Shown in pieces: positions 16,703 to 25,360 of a stretch of 64,000 bases of DNA. Each line of letters starts with the position of its first letter. The stretch's first letter is position 1. Source of the DNA: Actinobacteria bacterium OV320 (GTDB lineage: Bacteria; Actinomycetota; Actinomycetes; Streptomycetales; Streptomycetaceae); contig LJCX01000031.1 of the NCBI GenBank assembly GCA_001298545.1, forward strand, positions 248,001 to 312,000, written 5' to 3'. Both the position numbers and the translations under genes were made by a program. Below the pieces are notes generated by a model. The model saw nothing but the letters and a program-made list of their open reading frames with translations, did not search any database and was not told the DNA's origin.

Positions 16703-18040
16703 GTGACCCAGACAACCGAAACTCCGGCATCCGCCGAGGAGCAGAAGCCCGTCTCCGACCGCGTCCCCGGCCGCCGCCGCATCCATCGCGCATGGTTCGT
16801 CGCCGCCGTCACCTTCGTCACGATCATCGGCGCGGCCGCCTTCCGTTCGCTCCCCGGTCTGCTCATCGACCCGCTGCACCAGGAGTTCGGCTGGTCGCGC
16901 GGCACGATCGGCGCGGCGGTCTCGGTCAACCTGGCGCTGTACGGGCTCACCGCCCCGTTCGCGGCGGCGCTGATGGACCGCTTCGGCATCCGCCGGGTGG
17001 TCGCGGTGGCGCTGGCGGTGATCTCGGTCGGTTCGCTCCTGACGGTCTGGATGACGGCGGCCTGGCAACTGCTGCTGTACTGGGGCCTGCTGGTGGGCCT
17101 CGGCTCGGGCTCGATGGCGCTCGCCTTCGCCGCCACGGTCACCAACCGCTGGTTCACCGCGCGCCGGGGTCTGGTCAGCGGCATCCTCACCGCGGCCTCC
17201 GCCTCCGGCCAGCTGATCTTCCTGCCGCTGCTGTCCTGGCTGGTCACGCGGTACGACTGGCGCCCGGCGGCCGTGACGGTCGCGCTGGCCGCGCTGGCCG
17301 TCGTCCCCTTCGTATGGCTGCTGCTGCGGGACCATCCGGCGGACGTGGGCCAGAAGCCGTACGGCGCGACGGAGTTCGTCCCGAAGCCGCCCCCGGTGCA
17401 GGGCGCCGCCCGCCGCACCCTGCGGGTCCTCTTCTCGGCGGTCCGCACGGGCCCGTTCTGGCTGCTGGCCGGCACCTTCGCGATCTGCGGCGCCTCCACG
17501 AACGGCCTGATCCAGACGCACTTCGTGCCCGCCGCCCACGACCACGGCATGCCGATCACGGCGGCGGCCTCGCTGCTCGCGGTCATCGGCGTCTTCGACG
17601 TGGTCGGCACCATCGCCTCCGGCTGGTTCACCGACCGCTTCGAGCCGCGCCGACTGCTGGCGGTGTACTACGCGCTGAGGGGCGTCTCGCTGCTGTTCCT
17701 GCCGATGCTGCTGGCCCCTTCCGTGCACCCTCCGATGATCTTCTTCATCGTCTTCTACGGCCTCGACTGGGTCGCCACCGTCCCGCCCACCCTGGCCCTG
17801 TGCCGCGAGCAGTACGGCGACGACAGCGCCATCGTCTTCGGCTGGGTGCTGGCCTCCCACCAGGTCGGCGCGGCCCTGGTGGCCTTCCTGGGCGGCATGG
17901 CACGGGACACGTTCGGCTCGTACGACATGGTCTGGTACGCGTCGGGAGCGCTGTGCGCAGCGGCGGCGCTGATGGCGCTGGTGATCCGGCGGCGGCCGGC
18001 GGTCCCCGCACCGGCTGTCCCCGCAGCGGTGACCGCCTGA
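16703..18040 (+). CDS. MFS transporter (monocarboxylate/oxalate-formate type)
   Basis: A 445-residue major-facilitator protein with twelve likely membrane segments and a polar N-terminus of about 30 residues. The motif-A region appears as MDRFGIRR after segment 2. The layout (GRRRIHRAWFVAAVTF start, LLRDHPADVGQKPYG middle loop) resembles CynX/NimT and monocarboxylate-oxalate permeases. GTG at 16703 is chosen because earlier in-frame codons lie in the divergent promoter. It probably imports a small organic acid under control of the GlxA-type regulator. Confidence 0.8.
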   Translation: MTQTTETPASAEEQKPVSDRVPGRRRIHRAWFVAAVTFVTIIGAAAFRSLPGLLIDPLHQEFGWSRGTIGAAVSVNLALYGLTAPFAAALMDRFGIRRVVAVALAVISVGSLLTVWMTAAWQLLLYWGLLVGLGSGSMALAFAATVTNRWFTARRGLVSGILTAASASGQLIFLPLLSWLVTRYDWRPAAVTVALAALAVVPFVWLLLRDHPADVGQKPYGATEFVPKPPPVQGAARRTLRVLFSAVRTGPFWLLAGTFAICGASTNGLIQTHFVPAAHDHGMPITAAASLLAVIGVFDVVGTIASGWFTDRFEPRRLLAVYYALRGVSLLFLPMLLAPSVHPPMIFFIVFYGLDWVATVPPTLALCREQYGDDSAIVFGWVLASHQVGAALVAFLGGMARDTFGSYDMVWYASGALCAAAALMALVIRRRPAVPAPAVPAAVTA

Positions 18041-18237
18041 GCCGACCACCGCTTGAGCGGGTGACTGTCCGGGCCGGTGAGGCGAAGGTGGTTTCGGGGC
18101 TCCTTTACGTACCATATGGGCACATTCCGACACGGATGGCTGCGTTCTGCGGCCTCCGTGTCGTTGCTCTGCCGGTGCACTGCCGTGCACTGCCGTCCGC
18201 TGCTCTGTGCTGCTGTTTCTGCCCCTGGAGGCGATAC

Positions 18238-19767
18238 GTGACTTCTCTGGCTCGTCGTGGCGTGCTGAAGTGCCTGCCGGTCGCCGCAGGGGCGGTCCTG
18301 GCCGGTGGGGCGGCGAGTCCGCGAGCGGCGGCGCGACAGGAGGCCGGCGCCTCCTTCCCGCAGCCGGAGACCCGCAGGACGCCGCCGCACACGGGGCGGC
18401 TGGAGACCCGTCTGACCGTCGCCTTCACCGAGCAGGCGCTCCCCGGGGTCGGCACGGTGACCACGCGCACCTACGAAGGGGGGATCCCCGGGCCGACGCT
18501 GCGGGTGCGTCCGGGGGACTCGCTGGAGATCACGCACGTCAACGCGCTGCCGCCGAACGACGGGGCGGCGCAGCACGACATGAACATCCCGCACCACTTC
18601 AACACCTTCAACCTGCACACCCATGGCATGCACGTGGACCCCACGGGCGAGGCGGACAACATCTACCGCACGTTCGAGCCCTCCGAGACGCCGGGGGGCA
18701 CCACCACCCACCGCAGTGTCGTCGAGGTCCCGGCGGATCATCCGGCCGGCACGTTCTGGTACCACCCGCACCATCACGGCTCCACGGCGACCCAGCTGCT
18801 GAACGGCATGGGGGGCGTCCTCGTCGTCGAGGGGGACGTCGACGAGGTGCCCGAGATCGCCGCCGCCAAGGAGGTCGTCGTCTGCATCAACGAGCTCAAG
18901 CTGTCCGGCGGACGGGTGCCGGACCTGACCTCGCACGGCGTCTATGACGGCATCATCTCGACCTTCCTGGTCAACGGCGCGAAGAACCCCGTGCTGACCA
19001 TCGCCCCGGGGGAGGTCCAGCGCTGGCGGGTCGTCAACGCCGGAGCGATCACCGCGCACTTCCTGAGCCTGCGCGGCCACGAGCTGCACCAGATCGCCTG
19101 CGACGGCATCACGCTCATGGAACCCGTCGCCACCACCGGACTGACGCTGCCGATGGGCGGGCGCGTCGACCTGCTGATCCGCGGGGGCGAGCCCGGTACC
19201 TACAAGTTCTCCGGCGGGGGCCCCTCGCAGAGCCTGCTGACGCTCGTCGTCACCGGCGAACCCCGCCCGATGGCGCTGCCGACCGCCCTGCCGGGCAGGC
19301 CCACCAGCCTGCCCGAGCCCACCCGCACCCGGAATCTGACCTTCCGCAGCTACGAGAACGTCTTCTCAGGCGCCTTCCCGAACGCCTACCGCATCCTGGG
19401 CGACGGCGAGACCCCGCCCGCCGACCCGCTGGCCGGCCGCCACGACCTCGCCTGGGGCCGTCTCGCGGCCGACTTCGTCAACCAGCGCGTCCGGCTGGAC
19501 GAGGTCGAGGAATGGACGGTCGTCAACGACTCCCACGCCCACAGCCATCACCCCTTCCACCTGCACACCAACCACTTCCTGGTCACCGCCGTCGACAACC
19601 GCCGCCTCGCCACGCCGGTCTGGCACGACACGCTGAGCATCCCGCCGAACGGCTCGATCACCTTCCGGCTGCGCGCCGAGGACTTCGCCGGCCGCTCCAT
19701 GCTCCACTGCCACCAGCTCCAGCACGGCGACGAAGGCATGATGCAGGTCGTCGACTACGTGCGCTGA
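18238..19767 (+). CDS. Tat-exported multicopper oxidase
   Basis: A 509-residue secreted copper enzyme. GTG at 18238 follows GGAGG at 18227-18231. The N-terminus has a twin-arginine type signal (SLARRGVLK followed by a hydrophobic alanine/glycine segment). All copper ligand motifs are present: LHTHGMH, WYHPHHHG, HPFHLHTNHF and HCHQLQHGDEGMM. The last places HCH and a distal Met, as needed for type 1, 2 and 3 copper sites. Family members oxidise phenols, metals or bilirubin-like compounds with reduction of oxygen to water. It stands alone; export through Tat fits a folded cofactor protein. Confidence 0.92.
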   Translation: MTSLARRGVLKCLPVAAGAVLAGGAASPRAAARQEAGASFPQPETRRTPPHTGRLETRLTVAFTEQALPGVGTVTTRTYEGGIPGPTLRVRPGDSLEITHVNALPPNDGAAQHDMNIPHHFNTFNLHTHGMHVDPTGEADNIYRTFEPSETPGGTTTHRSVVEVPADHPAGTFWYHPHHHGSTATQLLNGMGGVLVVEGDVDEVPEIAAAKEVVVCINELKLSGGRVPDLTSHGVYDGIISTFLVNGAKNPVLTIAPGEVQRWRVVNAGAITAHFLSLRGHELHQIACDGITLMEPVATTGLTLPMGGRVDLLIRGGEPGTYKFSGGGPSQSLLTLVVTGEPRPMALPTALPGRPTSLPEPTRTRNLTFRSYENVFSGAFPNAYRILGDGETPPADPLAGRHDLAWGRLAADFVNQRVRLDEVEEWTVVNDSHAHSHHPFHLHTNHFLVTAVDNRRLATPVWHDTLSIPPNGSITFRLRAEDFAGRSMLHCHQLQHGDEGMMQVVDYVR

Positions 19768-19832
19768 GCGGGAGGACGCCGAGCGGTAGGGCGCCGAGCG
19801 GGCGGGCGCCGGGCGGGGAGCACCGGTCGGCG

Positions 19833-20444
19833 CTAGAGGAAGCGGCCCTTGTGGAACAGCAGGGGCGGTTCCTCCGCGCCCTCGCCCGTCCCCAGGGCGT
19901 TGACCCGGCCCACGACGACGAGATGGTCGCCGCCCGTGTGGACGGCGTGCACCGCGCAGTCGATCCAGGCGAGGGTGCCGGCGAGGCGGGGCGCCCCCGA
20001 CACCGGGGCCGCGTCATGGGCCACCCCGGCGAACTTGTCGGTGCCGCTCGCCGCGAAGGCACGGCACAGACCGGCCTGGCCGGCGCTCAGCACGTTGACG
20101 CAGAAGACGCCGGCGCGGGCGATGCGCGGCCAGGTCGTGGAGGTGCGGCCGACCATGAAGGCGACCAGGGGCGGATCGAGGGAGAGCGAGGAGAAGGACT
20201 GGCAGGCGAAACCGACGGGGCCCGCGCCGCCGTCCTCGCCCTCGACGGCCGGTGCCGTCACGACCGTCACGCCCGACGCGAAGCTTCCCAGCACCCGCCG
20301 GAACTCGCCCTGGTCCACCGGTGCGCGTTCGTCCTCGCGGACACAGCGCAGCTCCGGGCGTGGCAGTGCCTCGACCGTGTGGTCCGCCCTGAGGTAACGG
20401 ACGGCCGCGGCCGCCATTCCCGCATGTCCCATCATGTGTTCCAT
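19833..20444 (-). CDS. Flavin reductase domain protein (FMN reductase partner)
   Basis: A flavin reductase-like protein of up to 203 residues, with family landmarks FRRVLGSFASGVTVVTA, SLDPPLVAFMVGRTSTTW and the C-terminal LLFHKGRFL. Such proteins supply reduced flavin to two-component monooxygenases (HsaB and HpaC are examples). The ATG at 20444 lies only 5 bp from operator site 4, leaving little room for a ribosome-binding site. The methionine at codon 10 (20417), preceded by GGGA, is an alternative start; otherwise the mRNA may be leaderless. Possible oxygenase partners are the luciferase-like proteins at 53958 and 55876. Confidence 0.88.
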   Translation of the reverse strand: MEHMMGHAGMAAAAVRYLRADHTVEALPRPELRCVREDERAPVDQGEFRRVLGSFASGVTVVTAPAVEGEDGGAGPVGFACQSFSSLSLDPPLVAFMVGRTSTTWPRIARAGVFCVNVLSAGQAGLCRAFAASGTDKFAGVAHDAAPVSGAPRLAGTLAWIDCAVHAVHTGGDHLVVVGRVNALGTGEGAEEPPLLFHKGRFL

Positions 20445-20449
20445 TGAAA

Positions 20450-20464
20450 CTGACGATATGTCAG
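20450..20464. promoter_or_regulatory. Regulon operator, site 4
   Basis: CTGACGATATGTCAG, with A/T flanks on both sides, lies between the flavin reductase start and the end of the enoyl-CoA hydratase gene. Its place implies that the flavin reductase has its own regulated promoter. Confidence 0.85.
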
Positions 20465-20494
20465 ATAGGAAGGGTCAAGACCGCCGGGACCGCG

Positions 20495-21283
20495 TCACCG
20501 GCCCCGGAACCTCGGCTCCCGCCGCTCCACGAAGCTCGTCACGCCGTCCTGTGCGTCCGCCGTCGTCATGTTGATCTCCTGCGCGGCGGCCTCGGCGGCG
20601 AAGGCGGTGGCCCGGTCGCCGTCCAGGGAGGCGTTGACCAGTTGCTTGGTGAGCGACAGGGCGCGGGTGGGGCCGGCGGCCAGGCGTGCCGCCCACTCAC
20701 GGGCCGTCTTGTCCAGCTCGCCGTCCGGGACCACCCGGTTGACCAGGCCGAGGCGTTCCGCGTCCGGCGCGGTGAGCGCGTCGCCGAAGAACATCAGCTC
20801 CTTGGCCCGCTGGGGACCGATCAGGCGGGGGAGGAGATAGGCGCCGCCGCCGTCCGGGACCAGACCCCGGCGGACGAACACTTCGATGAACCTCGCCGAT
20901 TCCGCGGCCAGTACCAGGTCGCAGGCGAACGCGAGGTGTGCGCCGAGGCCGGCCGCCGTGCCGTTCACCGCGGCGATCACCGGCTTCTCGCAGTCGAGCA
21001 CGGCACCGACCAGGCGCTGGGCGCCGAGTCGCAGGGTCCGGCTCACATCGCCGGCCACCCGCTCACCGCCCGTGGCGCCACCCCGCAGATCCGCTCCCGC
21101 GCAGAAGCCGCGGCCGGTGCCGGTGAGGACCACCGCCCGGACGTCCGGGTCGGCCGAGGCCTGCGCGAGGAGCGCGATCAGGTGGTCCCGCATCCCGGGG
21201 GTGAGGGCGTTCAGGGTCTCGGGGCGATCGAGGGCGATATGGGTGACCTGGCGGTCGGTGGAGTGCGACGCGGTGACGCTCAC
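20495..21283 (-). CDS. Enoyl-CoA hydratase/isomerase (crotonase), copy 1
   Basis: A 262-residue crotonase-fold enzyme. The oxyanion-hole segments FCAGADLRGG and AVNGTAAGLGAHLAFACD are typical. The usual second catalytic acid position reads LVPDGGGAYLLPRLIG, where aspartate replaces the glutamate of classical hydratases, so isomerase or another crotonase chemistry is possible. The GTG start at 21283 overlaps the stop of the preceding ADP-forming acyl-CoA synthetase gene by 4 bp. The two are translationally coupled and share the paired operators at 23552-23590. Confidence 0.88.
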   Translation of the reverse strand: MSVTASHSTDRQVTHIALDRPETLNALTPGMRDHLIALLAQASADPDVRAVVLTGTGRGFCAGADLRGGATGGERVAGDVSRTLRLGAQRLVGAVLDCEKPVIAAVNGTAAGLGAHLAFACDLVLAAESARFIEVFVRRGLVPDGGGAYLLPRLIGPQRAKELMFFGDALTAPDAERLGLVNRVVPDGELDKTAREWAARLAAGPTRALSLTKQLVNASLDGDRATAFAAEAAAQEINMTTADAQDGVTSFVERREPRFRGR

Positions 21284-23505
21284 CGGCACACCGCCAGCGC
21301 GTCCAGCGCCACCGCGCCCTGCCCCCAGGGCAGGACCACCAGGGGGTTGATGTCGAGCTCGGCGAGATCGTCGCCCAGCTCCAGGGCCATCCGCTGCACG
21401 CGCAGGATCACCTCGACCAGCGCGTCCAGATCGGCCGGCGGGCGGCCCCGTACGCCGTCCAGCAGCGCTCTGCCGCGCAGTTCGGCCAGCATGTCGCGGG
21501 CCTGGTCCTCGCCGAACGGCGGCACGCGCACGGCGGCGTCGTGCAGGACCTCCACCAGGACCCCGCCGAGGCCCACCGTCACCGTCGGGCCGAACAGGTC
21601 GTCGTGGGTCACGCCGACCACCATCTCCACACCCCGCTCGACCATCTGGCACACCAGGACGCCGTCCAGCGAGACCCCCTCGTAGCGCGCGATGTCGGTC
21701 AGCTCGCGGTAGGCGTCCCGGACCTGGCTGGCCGAGGTCAGACCGACCTTCACCAGGCCCAGCTCGGTCTTGTGGGCGATCTGCGCGCCGGACGCCTTCA
21801 TCACCACCGGGTAGCCGACCAGTCCGGCCGCCCGCACCGAAGCCGCGGCGCTGGTCACCAGCTGCTCGCGCGGGACCCGGATGCCGTACGCCCGCAGCAG
21901 CTGCTTCGCCGCGTGCTCGCTCAGCTGCTGTCCCGGCCGCATCAGCAGCTGCGCCTTGCGGAAGGACGGGGACTGGGTGCGCGGGGCCTCGTCGAAGGGG
22001 GAGTGGTAGCCGCTCACGAAACGGTGGTGCCGCAGGTGGGCGCGGACGGCCGAGATGCAGTTGGCCAGGGTGCGGAAGGTCGCCACCCGGGAGGAGCCCA
22101 GCAGGACTTCGCGGTAGGCCGGTTCGGTGCCCACCGGCGAGCCCCAGACGACGCACACCAGCTTGTCCGTCCGTTCCGCCGCGTCCACCAGGTCCTGGAC
22201 CAGGCGGTCGCTCAACGGGGGGAACGGGCCCGTGATCGGGCAGATCAGGACACCGACGGCCGGGTCGTCGAGGATCGCGTCGATGATCTTCCGGCCGCGC
22301 TCGTCGCCCACCGGGTGGCCGCCGTTGTCGACCGGGTTGGCCACGTTCAGGTAGGCGGGGATCCACTGGTGCAGCTCGGCCTGCCGGTCCGCCGACAGGG
22401 TCGGCAGGGTGAGGCCCGCCGCCGTCGCCAGGTCGGCCGCGTGGGCGCCGGTGCCGCCCGAGATCGAGTAGACGACGACCCCGTCGGCCCGGGGCGGCCG
22501 GGCGCGGGCCAACAGGGCCGCGGTGTCCTGGAGTTCGTCGAGACCGTCCACCCGGATCACGCCGTACTGGCGCATCGCCGCGTCGACCACCTCGTCCGCG
22601 CCGGTCAGCTTGCCGGTGTGGGAGGCGGCGGTGCGGGCGCCGGTCTCGGTGCGGCCGACCTTGACCGCGACGACCGGTACTCCGCGCCGGGCGGCCCGGT
22701 CGGCGGCGAGGAGGAAGGACCGGCCGTCCTTCAGCCCCTCCACGTAACAGGCGATCGCGCCGACCTCGGGGCGCTCGGCGAAGTAGGAGAGGAAGTCGGC
22801 GGTCTCCAGGTCGGCCTCGTTGCCGGTCGGCGCCCAGTGGGAGAGGCGGATGCCGAGTTCCTGGAGGGCGAAGACCGGGCGGCCCTGGTGGCCGGACTGG
22901 GTGATCAGCGCGATCGACGGGCCGCCGAGATCGTCGCGGAACCGCTCGAAGGCGTTGAGGTTGGTGTTGGGGCCGAGCAGGCGGATGCCCGAGCGGGCCA
23001 CCGCCGCCGCGAGGCGGGCCTGCGCGGCCGCGCCCTCCTCGCCCGTCTCCGCGAACCCGGAGGCGAAGACGACGGCGAACTTCACCTTGGTCTCGGCCAG
23101 TTGCTCGATGACGGGCAGCGGGTCGGCGACCAGCAGGACGGCCAGGTCGACCTGTTCGGGCAGGTCGGCCACGGACGGCGAGCAGGGCAGGCCGAAGACG
23201 CTCCCGCGGGTGGGGTGCACGGGATGCAGCCGCGCCCCCACCCGCTCGGCCCAGCCCACCAGTTGCCGGGTGACACCGGTGTTCGGGCGTCCTTCGGCGT
23301 CCGAGGCGCCGATGACCGCGACCGACTCCGGCCGGAAGAACCGGTCCAGGTCGGGGACGGCCGCGTACAGCGGACGGCCGCTGACGTCCAGGTCGTCCGC
23401 CGCGGGGGGCCGGCCGTGGACGGCGGGCCCGGGGTGCTCGCCGCACGCGATGACCCGGGCCCGGCGGGAGTCGGTGGTGAGGGTGCCGTGGGTTGATCCA
23501 AGCAT
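21280..23505 (-). CDS. ADP-forming acyl-CoA synthetase / acetate-CoA ligase family protein
   Basis: A 741-residue single-chain enzyme. It has a CoA-binding Rossmann domain (FFRPESVAVIGASDAEG, about residues 35-130), succinyl-CoA-ligase-like domains with the phospho-histidine segment ASHTGKLTGAD, and a C-terminal ATP-grasp domain (KASGAQIAHKTELGLVKVG). The family interconverts acyl-CoA, ADP and phosphate with the free acid, CoA and ATP. A TTG-initiated extension is possible, but ATG at 23505 with GGAG upstream is preferred. Two operators lie 47-85 bp upstream. Coupled to the enoyl-CoA hydratase, it could activate a pathway acid or recover CoA and ATP. Confidence 0.88.
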   Translation of the reverse strand: MLGSTHGTLTTDSRRARVIACGEHPGPAVHGRPPAADDLDVSGRPLYAAVPDLDRFFRPESVAVIGASDAEGRPNTGVTRQLVGWAERVGARLHPVHPTRGSVFGLPCSPSVADLPEQVDLAVLLVADPLPVIEQLAETKVKFAVVFASGFAETGEEGAAAQARLAAAVARSGIRLLGPNTNLNAFERFRDDLGGPSIALITQSGHQGRPVFALQELGIRLSHWAPTGNEADLETADFLSYFAERPEVGAIACYVEGLKDGRSFLLAADRAARRGVPVVAVKVGRTETGARTAASHTGKLTGADEVVDAAMRQYGVIRVDGLDELQDTAALLARARPPRADGVVVYSISGGTGAHAADLATAAGLTLPTLSADRQAELHQWIPAYLNVANPVDNGGHPVGDERGRKIIDAILDDPAVGVLICPITGPFPPLSDRLVQDLVDAAERTDKLVCVVWGSPVGTEPAYREVLLGSSRVATFRTLANCISAVRAHLRHHRFVSGYHSPFDEAPRTQSPSFRKAQLLMRPGQQLSEHAAKQLLRAYGIRVPREQLVTSAAASVRAAGLVGYPVVMKASGAQIAHKTELGLVKVGLTSASQVRDAYRELTDIARYEGVSLDGVLVCQMVERGVEMVVGVTHDDLFGPTVTVGLGGVLVEVLHDAAVRVPPFGEDQARDMLAELRGRALLDGVRGRPPADLDALVEVILRVQRMALELGDDLAELDINPLVVLPWGQGAVALDALAVCR

Positions 23506-23551
23506 CGGTCCGCCCGCTCCTGTGTGACTGCCATGAGTGACCGTCAAGTAA

Positions 23552-23566
23552 CTGACGCTCTGTCAG
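23552..23566. promoter_or_regulatory. Regulon operator, site 5
   Basis: CTGACGCTCTGTCAG, 47 bp upstream of the ADP-forming acyl-CoA synthetase start. It is the proximal member of a tandem pair with site 6. Confidence 0.85.
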
Positions 23567-23575
23567 GTTACATAC

Positions 23576-23590
23576 CTGACGGAGTGTCAG
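23576..23590. promoter_or_regulatory. Regulon operator, site 6
   Basis: CTGACGGAGTGTCAG, 24 bp (start to start) from site 5. A spacing of a little over two helical turns would place two bound repressor dimers on similar faces of the DNA. Confidence 0.85.
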
Positions 23591-23642
23591 GAATGGTCGT
23601 GCACACAGAAAGGAGCGGGCGGGCGGTGGACGCGGGTGGCGG

Positions 23643-25148
23643 CTACAGCGCCGCCAGCACCTCCCTCGCCACCCGCTCGCCCGACCGCACGGCTCCGTCC
23701 ATGAAGCCCATCCAGTGGACGGAGGTCTCCGTTCCGGCCCAGTGGATCCCGCCGACCGGCGCGCGCAGGGCCGGGCCGTACTGCGTCAGGACACCCGGTG
23801 CGGCGATCGAGACGGGGCCGCCGCGGGTGTAGGCCTCGTTGTTCCAGCGTTGCAGGACGAAGGAGGAAGGGGAGGCGGCTTTCTCGCCGAAGTACGTCAC
23901 GTAGTCCTTCAGCACGGCCGCCCTGACCTCCGCCTCGCTCGCCGCGTCCAGCTTGCGGGCCTCGTCGGCCTCGATGAAGCCCATCAGTGCGCCGTACGAG
24001 GCGTCGGGCGGGGAGTTGTCGAAGGTGGAGCTGATCACTCCGGTGTCGCTGACGACCTGGCCGTTGAGGCCGTCGGCCCGCCAGAAGGGGGTGTCGTAGA
24101 TCGCGATCGCCTTGCCGACCGAGGCCATCGGCAGGCGCTGGGTGAGCTGGTCGCGGGCGGCGGGCAGCAGCGGGTCGTACCGGATGCGGGCGGCGAGCGG
24201 CGGCGGCACGGCGACGACGACCCGCCGGGCGGTGACGGTGATGCCGTCGGCGGTGACGACGTACTTGCCGCCGGACCGGGTGATCGTGCGCACCGGGGCG
24301 TTCGGCACCACCCGGTCGCCGAGGGTGGCGGCGAGTTTGATCGGCACCAGCTGGGAGCCGCCGACGAAGCGCAGTTCCTGGGCGCCGTTCGCGGTCTCGG
24401 TGAGGCGTTCCAGGGTGCCGGGGGTGGACTCGTTGCCGGCGGCCGCGATGTAGAAGAGGACGAAGAGGAGCGAGAGTTCGCGCGGCTCGGCCGAGAAGAT
24501 CGAGGTGCAGGCCACGTCGAGGAGGAACTTCGCCGACGGGACCACCGCGTTGGCGTTCAGCCAGCTCTCGAAGGTCTGCTTGTCCCACTCGGCTGCCTTG
24601 GCGGCGGTCCAGGGCGCGTCGACCGGCACCTGCTTGGCCATGTCGTCCAGCGAGGCCTGCACGATCGCGGCGTTGGCGAGGCCGGCGACATCGACGGGCG
24701 GGACCGAGCCGAGGAGGCCGTCGGTGGCGTACGGGGTCTTCTTGCCGTCCTTGTAGAGGAGGTTCTTGCCGGTGTTGTAGGTGGCGAAGGTGGCCACGCC
24801 CAGGGAGTCGGCGAGCGCCTTGATGCGGTCCTGGGTGGGGCCGATGAACTCGCCGCCGCCCTCGGTGACTCCCCCGTTGGCCAGGGGCAGGTTGACGACC
24901 CGGCCGCCCACGCGGTCGCGGGCCTCCAGGACGGCGACCGTCCGGCCGGCGGCCACGAGGTCGCGGGCCGCGGTGAGGCCGGCGAGTCCGCCGCCGACGA
25001 TCGCGACGTCCACGTCCCGGGTGGCGGCCGCGGCGGCCGTACCGGCGGCGGCCGCGGTCACGGCGGTGGCGCCGGCGGCCACGGCGGCGGTGCGGCCGAG
25101 CAGGGAACGGCGGGACATGCCGGGGGAATGCTGTCTTTCACTTGCCAC
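23643..25148 (-). CDS. Tat-exported flavin monoamine oxidase
   Basis: A 501-residue FAD amine oxidase. A twin-arginine signal (SRRSLLGRTAAVAAG) is followed by the FAD dinucleotide fold (VAIVGGGLAGLTAARDL; EARDRVGGRVVN) and the C-terminal FAD segment HWAGTETSVHWMGFMDGAVR. It resembles putrescine/tyramine oxidases, which convert amines to aldehydes with hydrogen peroxide. The start is GTG at 25148 with GGAGG six bases upstream; an inner ATG at 25118 is less likely. It ends close to operator site 6, but that site faces the other operon. A perfect 13-bp palindrome lies in its own promoter region. Confidence 0.88.
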   Translation of the reverse strand: MASERQHSPGMSRRSLLGRTAAVAAGATAVTAAAAGTAAAAATRDVDVAIVGGGLAGLTAARDLVAAGRTVAVLEARDRVGGRVVNLPLANGGVTEGGGEFIGPTQDRIKALADSLGVATFATYNTGKNLLYKDGKKTPYATDGLLGSVPPVDVAGLANAAIVQASLDDMAKQVPVDAPWTAAKAAEWDKQTFESWLNANAVVPSAKFLLDVACTSIFSAEPRELSLLFVLFYIAAAGNESTPGTLERLTETANGAQELRFVGGSQLVPIKLAATLGDRVVPNAPVRTITRSGGKYVVTADGITVTARRVVVAVPPPLAARIRYDPLLPAARDQLTQRLPMASVGKAIAIYDTPFWRADGLNGQVVSDTGVISSTFDNSPPDASYGALMGFIEADEARKLDAASEAEVRAAVLKDYVTYFGEKAASPSSFVLQRWNNEAYTRGGPVSIAAPGVLTQYGPALRAPVGGIHWAGTETSVHWMGFMDGAVRSGERVAREVLAAL

Positions 25149-25198
25149 GTGCGTCCTCCGTCGAGCTTCGGGAGCGAGCGGGGGTGGAACCAGAAAGA

Positions 25199-25211
25199 TG
25201 AACAGTGTTCA
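25199..25211. promoter_or_regulatory. Palindrome upstream of amine oxidase
   Basis: TGAACAGTGTTCA is a perfect inverted repeat with a single central base, 51 bp upstream of the amine oxidase start. It is unlike the main regulon operator and is probably the site of another dimeric regulator. Confidence 0.55.
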
Positions 25212-25360
25212 CATTCTGGCTCCGCGGGAGGGCACGGGACAACGCTCTCGTCACATCTGACACAGGTGTAACGGGCAGCGAGATGCGGGGAATTGGCCCC
25301 GGAAGCCGACGGCCACGGCCGGCGCCTGCCGGGGCGGGCTGCCGGGGGTGGTGGGGTGGG

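Noticed and set aside
16792..18237. Continuous open frame upstream of the multicopper oxidase, suggesting a 991-residue protein
   Set aside because: The upstream half is the shadow of the MFS transporter in another frame; a GTG with GGAGG and a Tat signal mark the real start at 18238.
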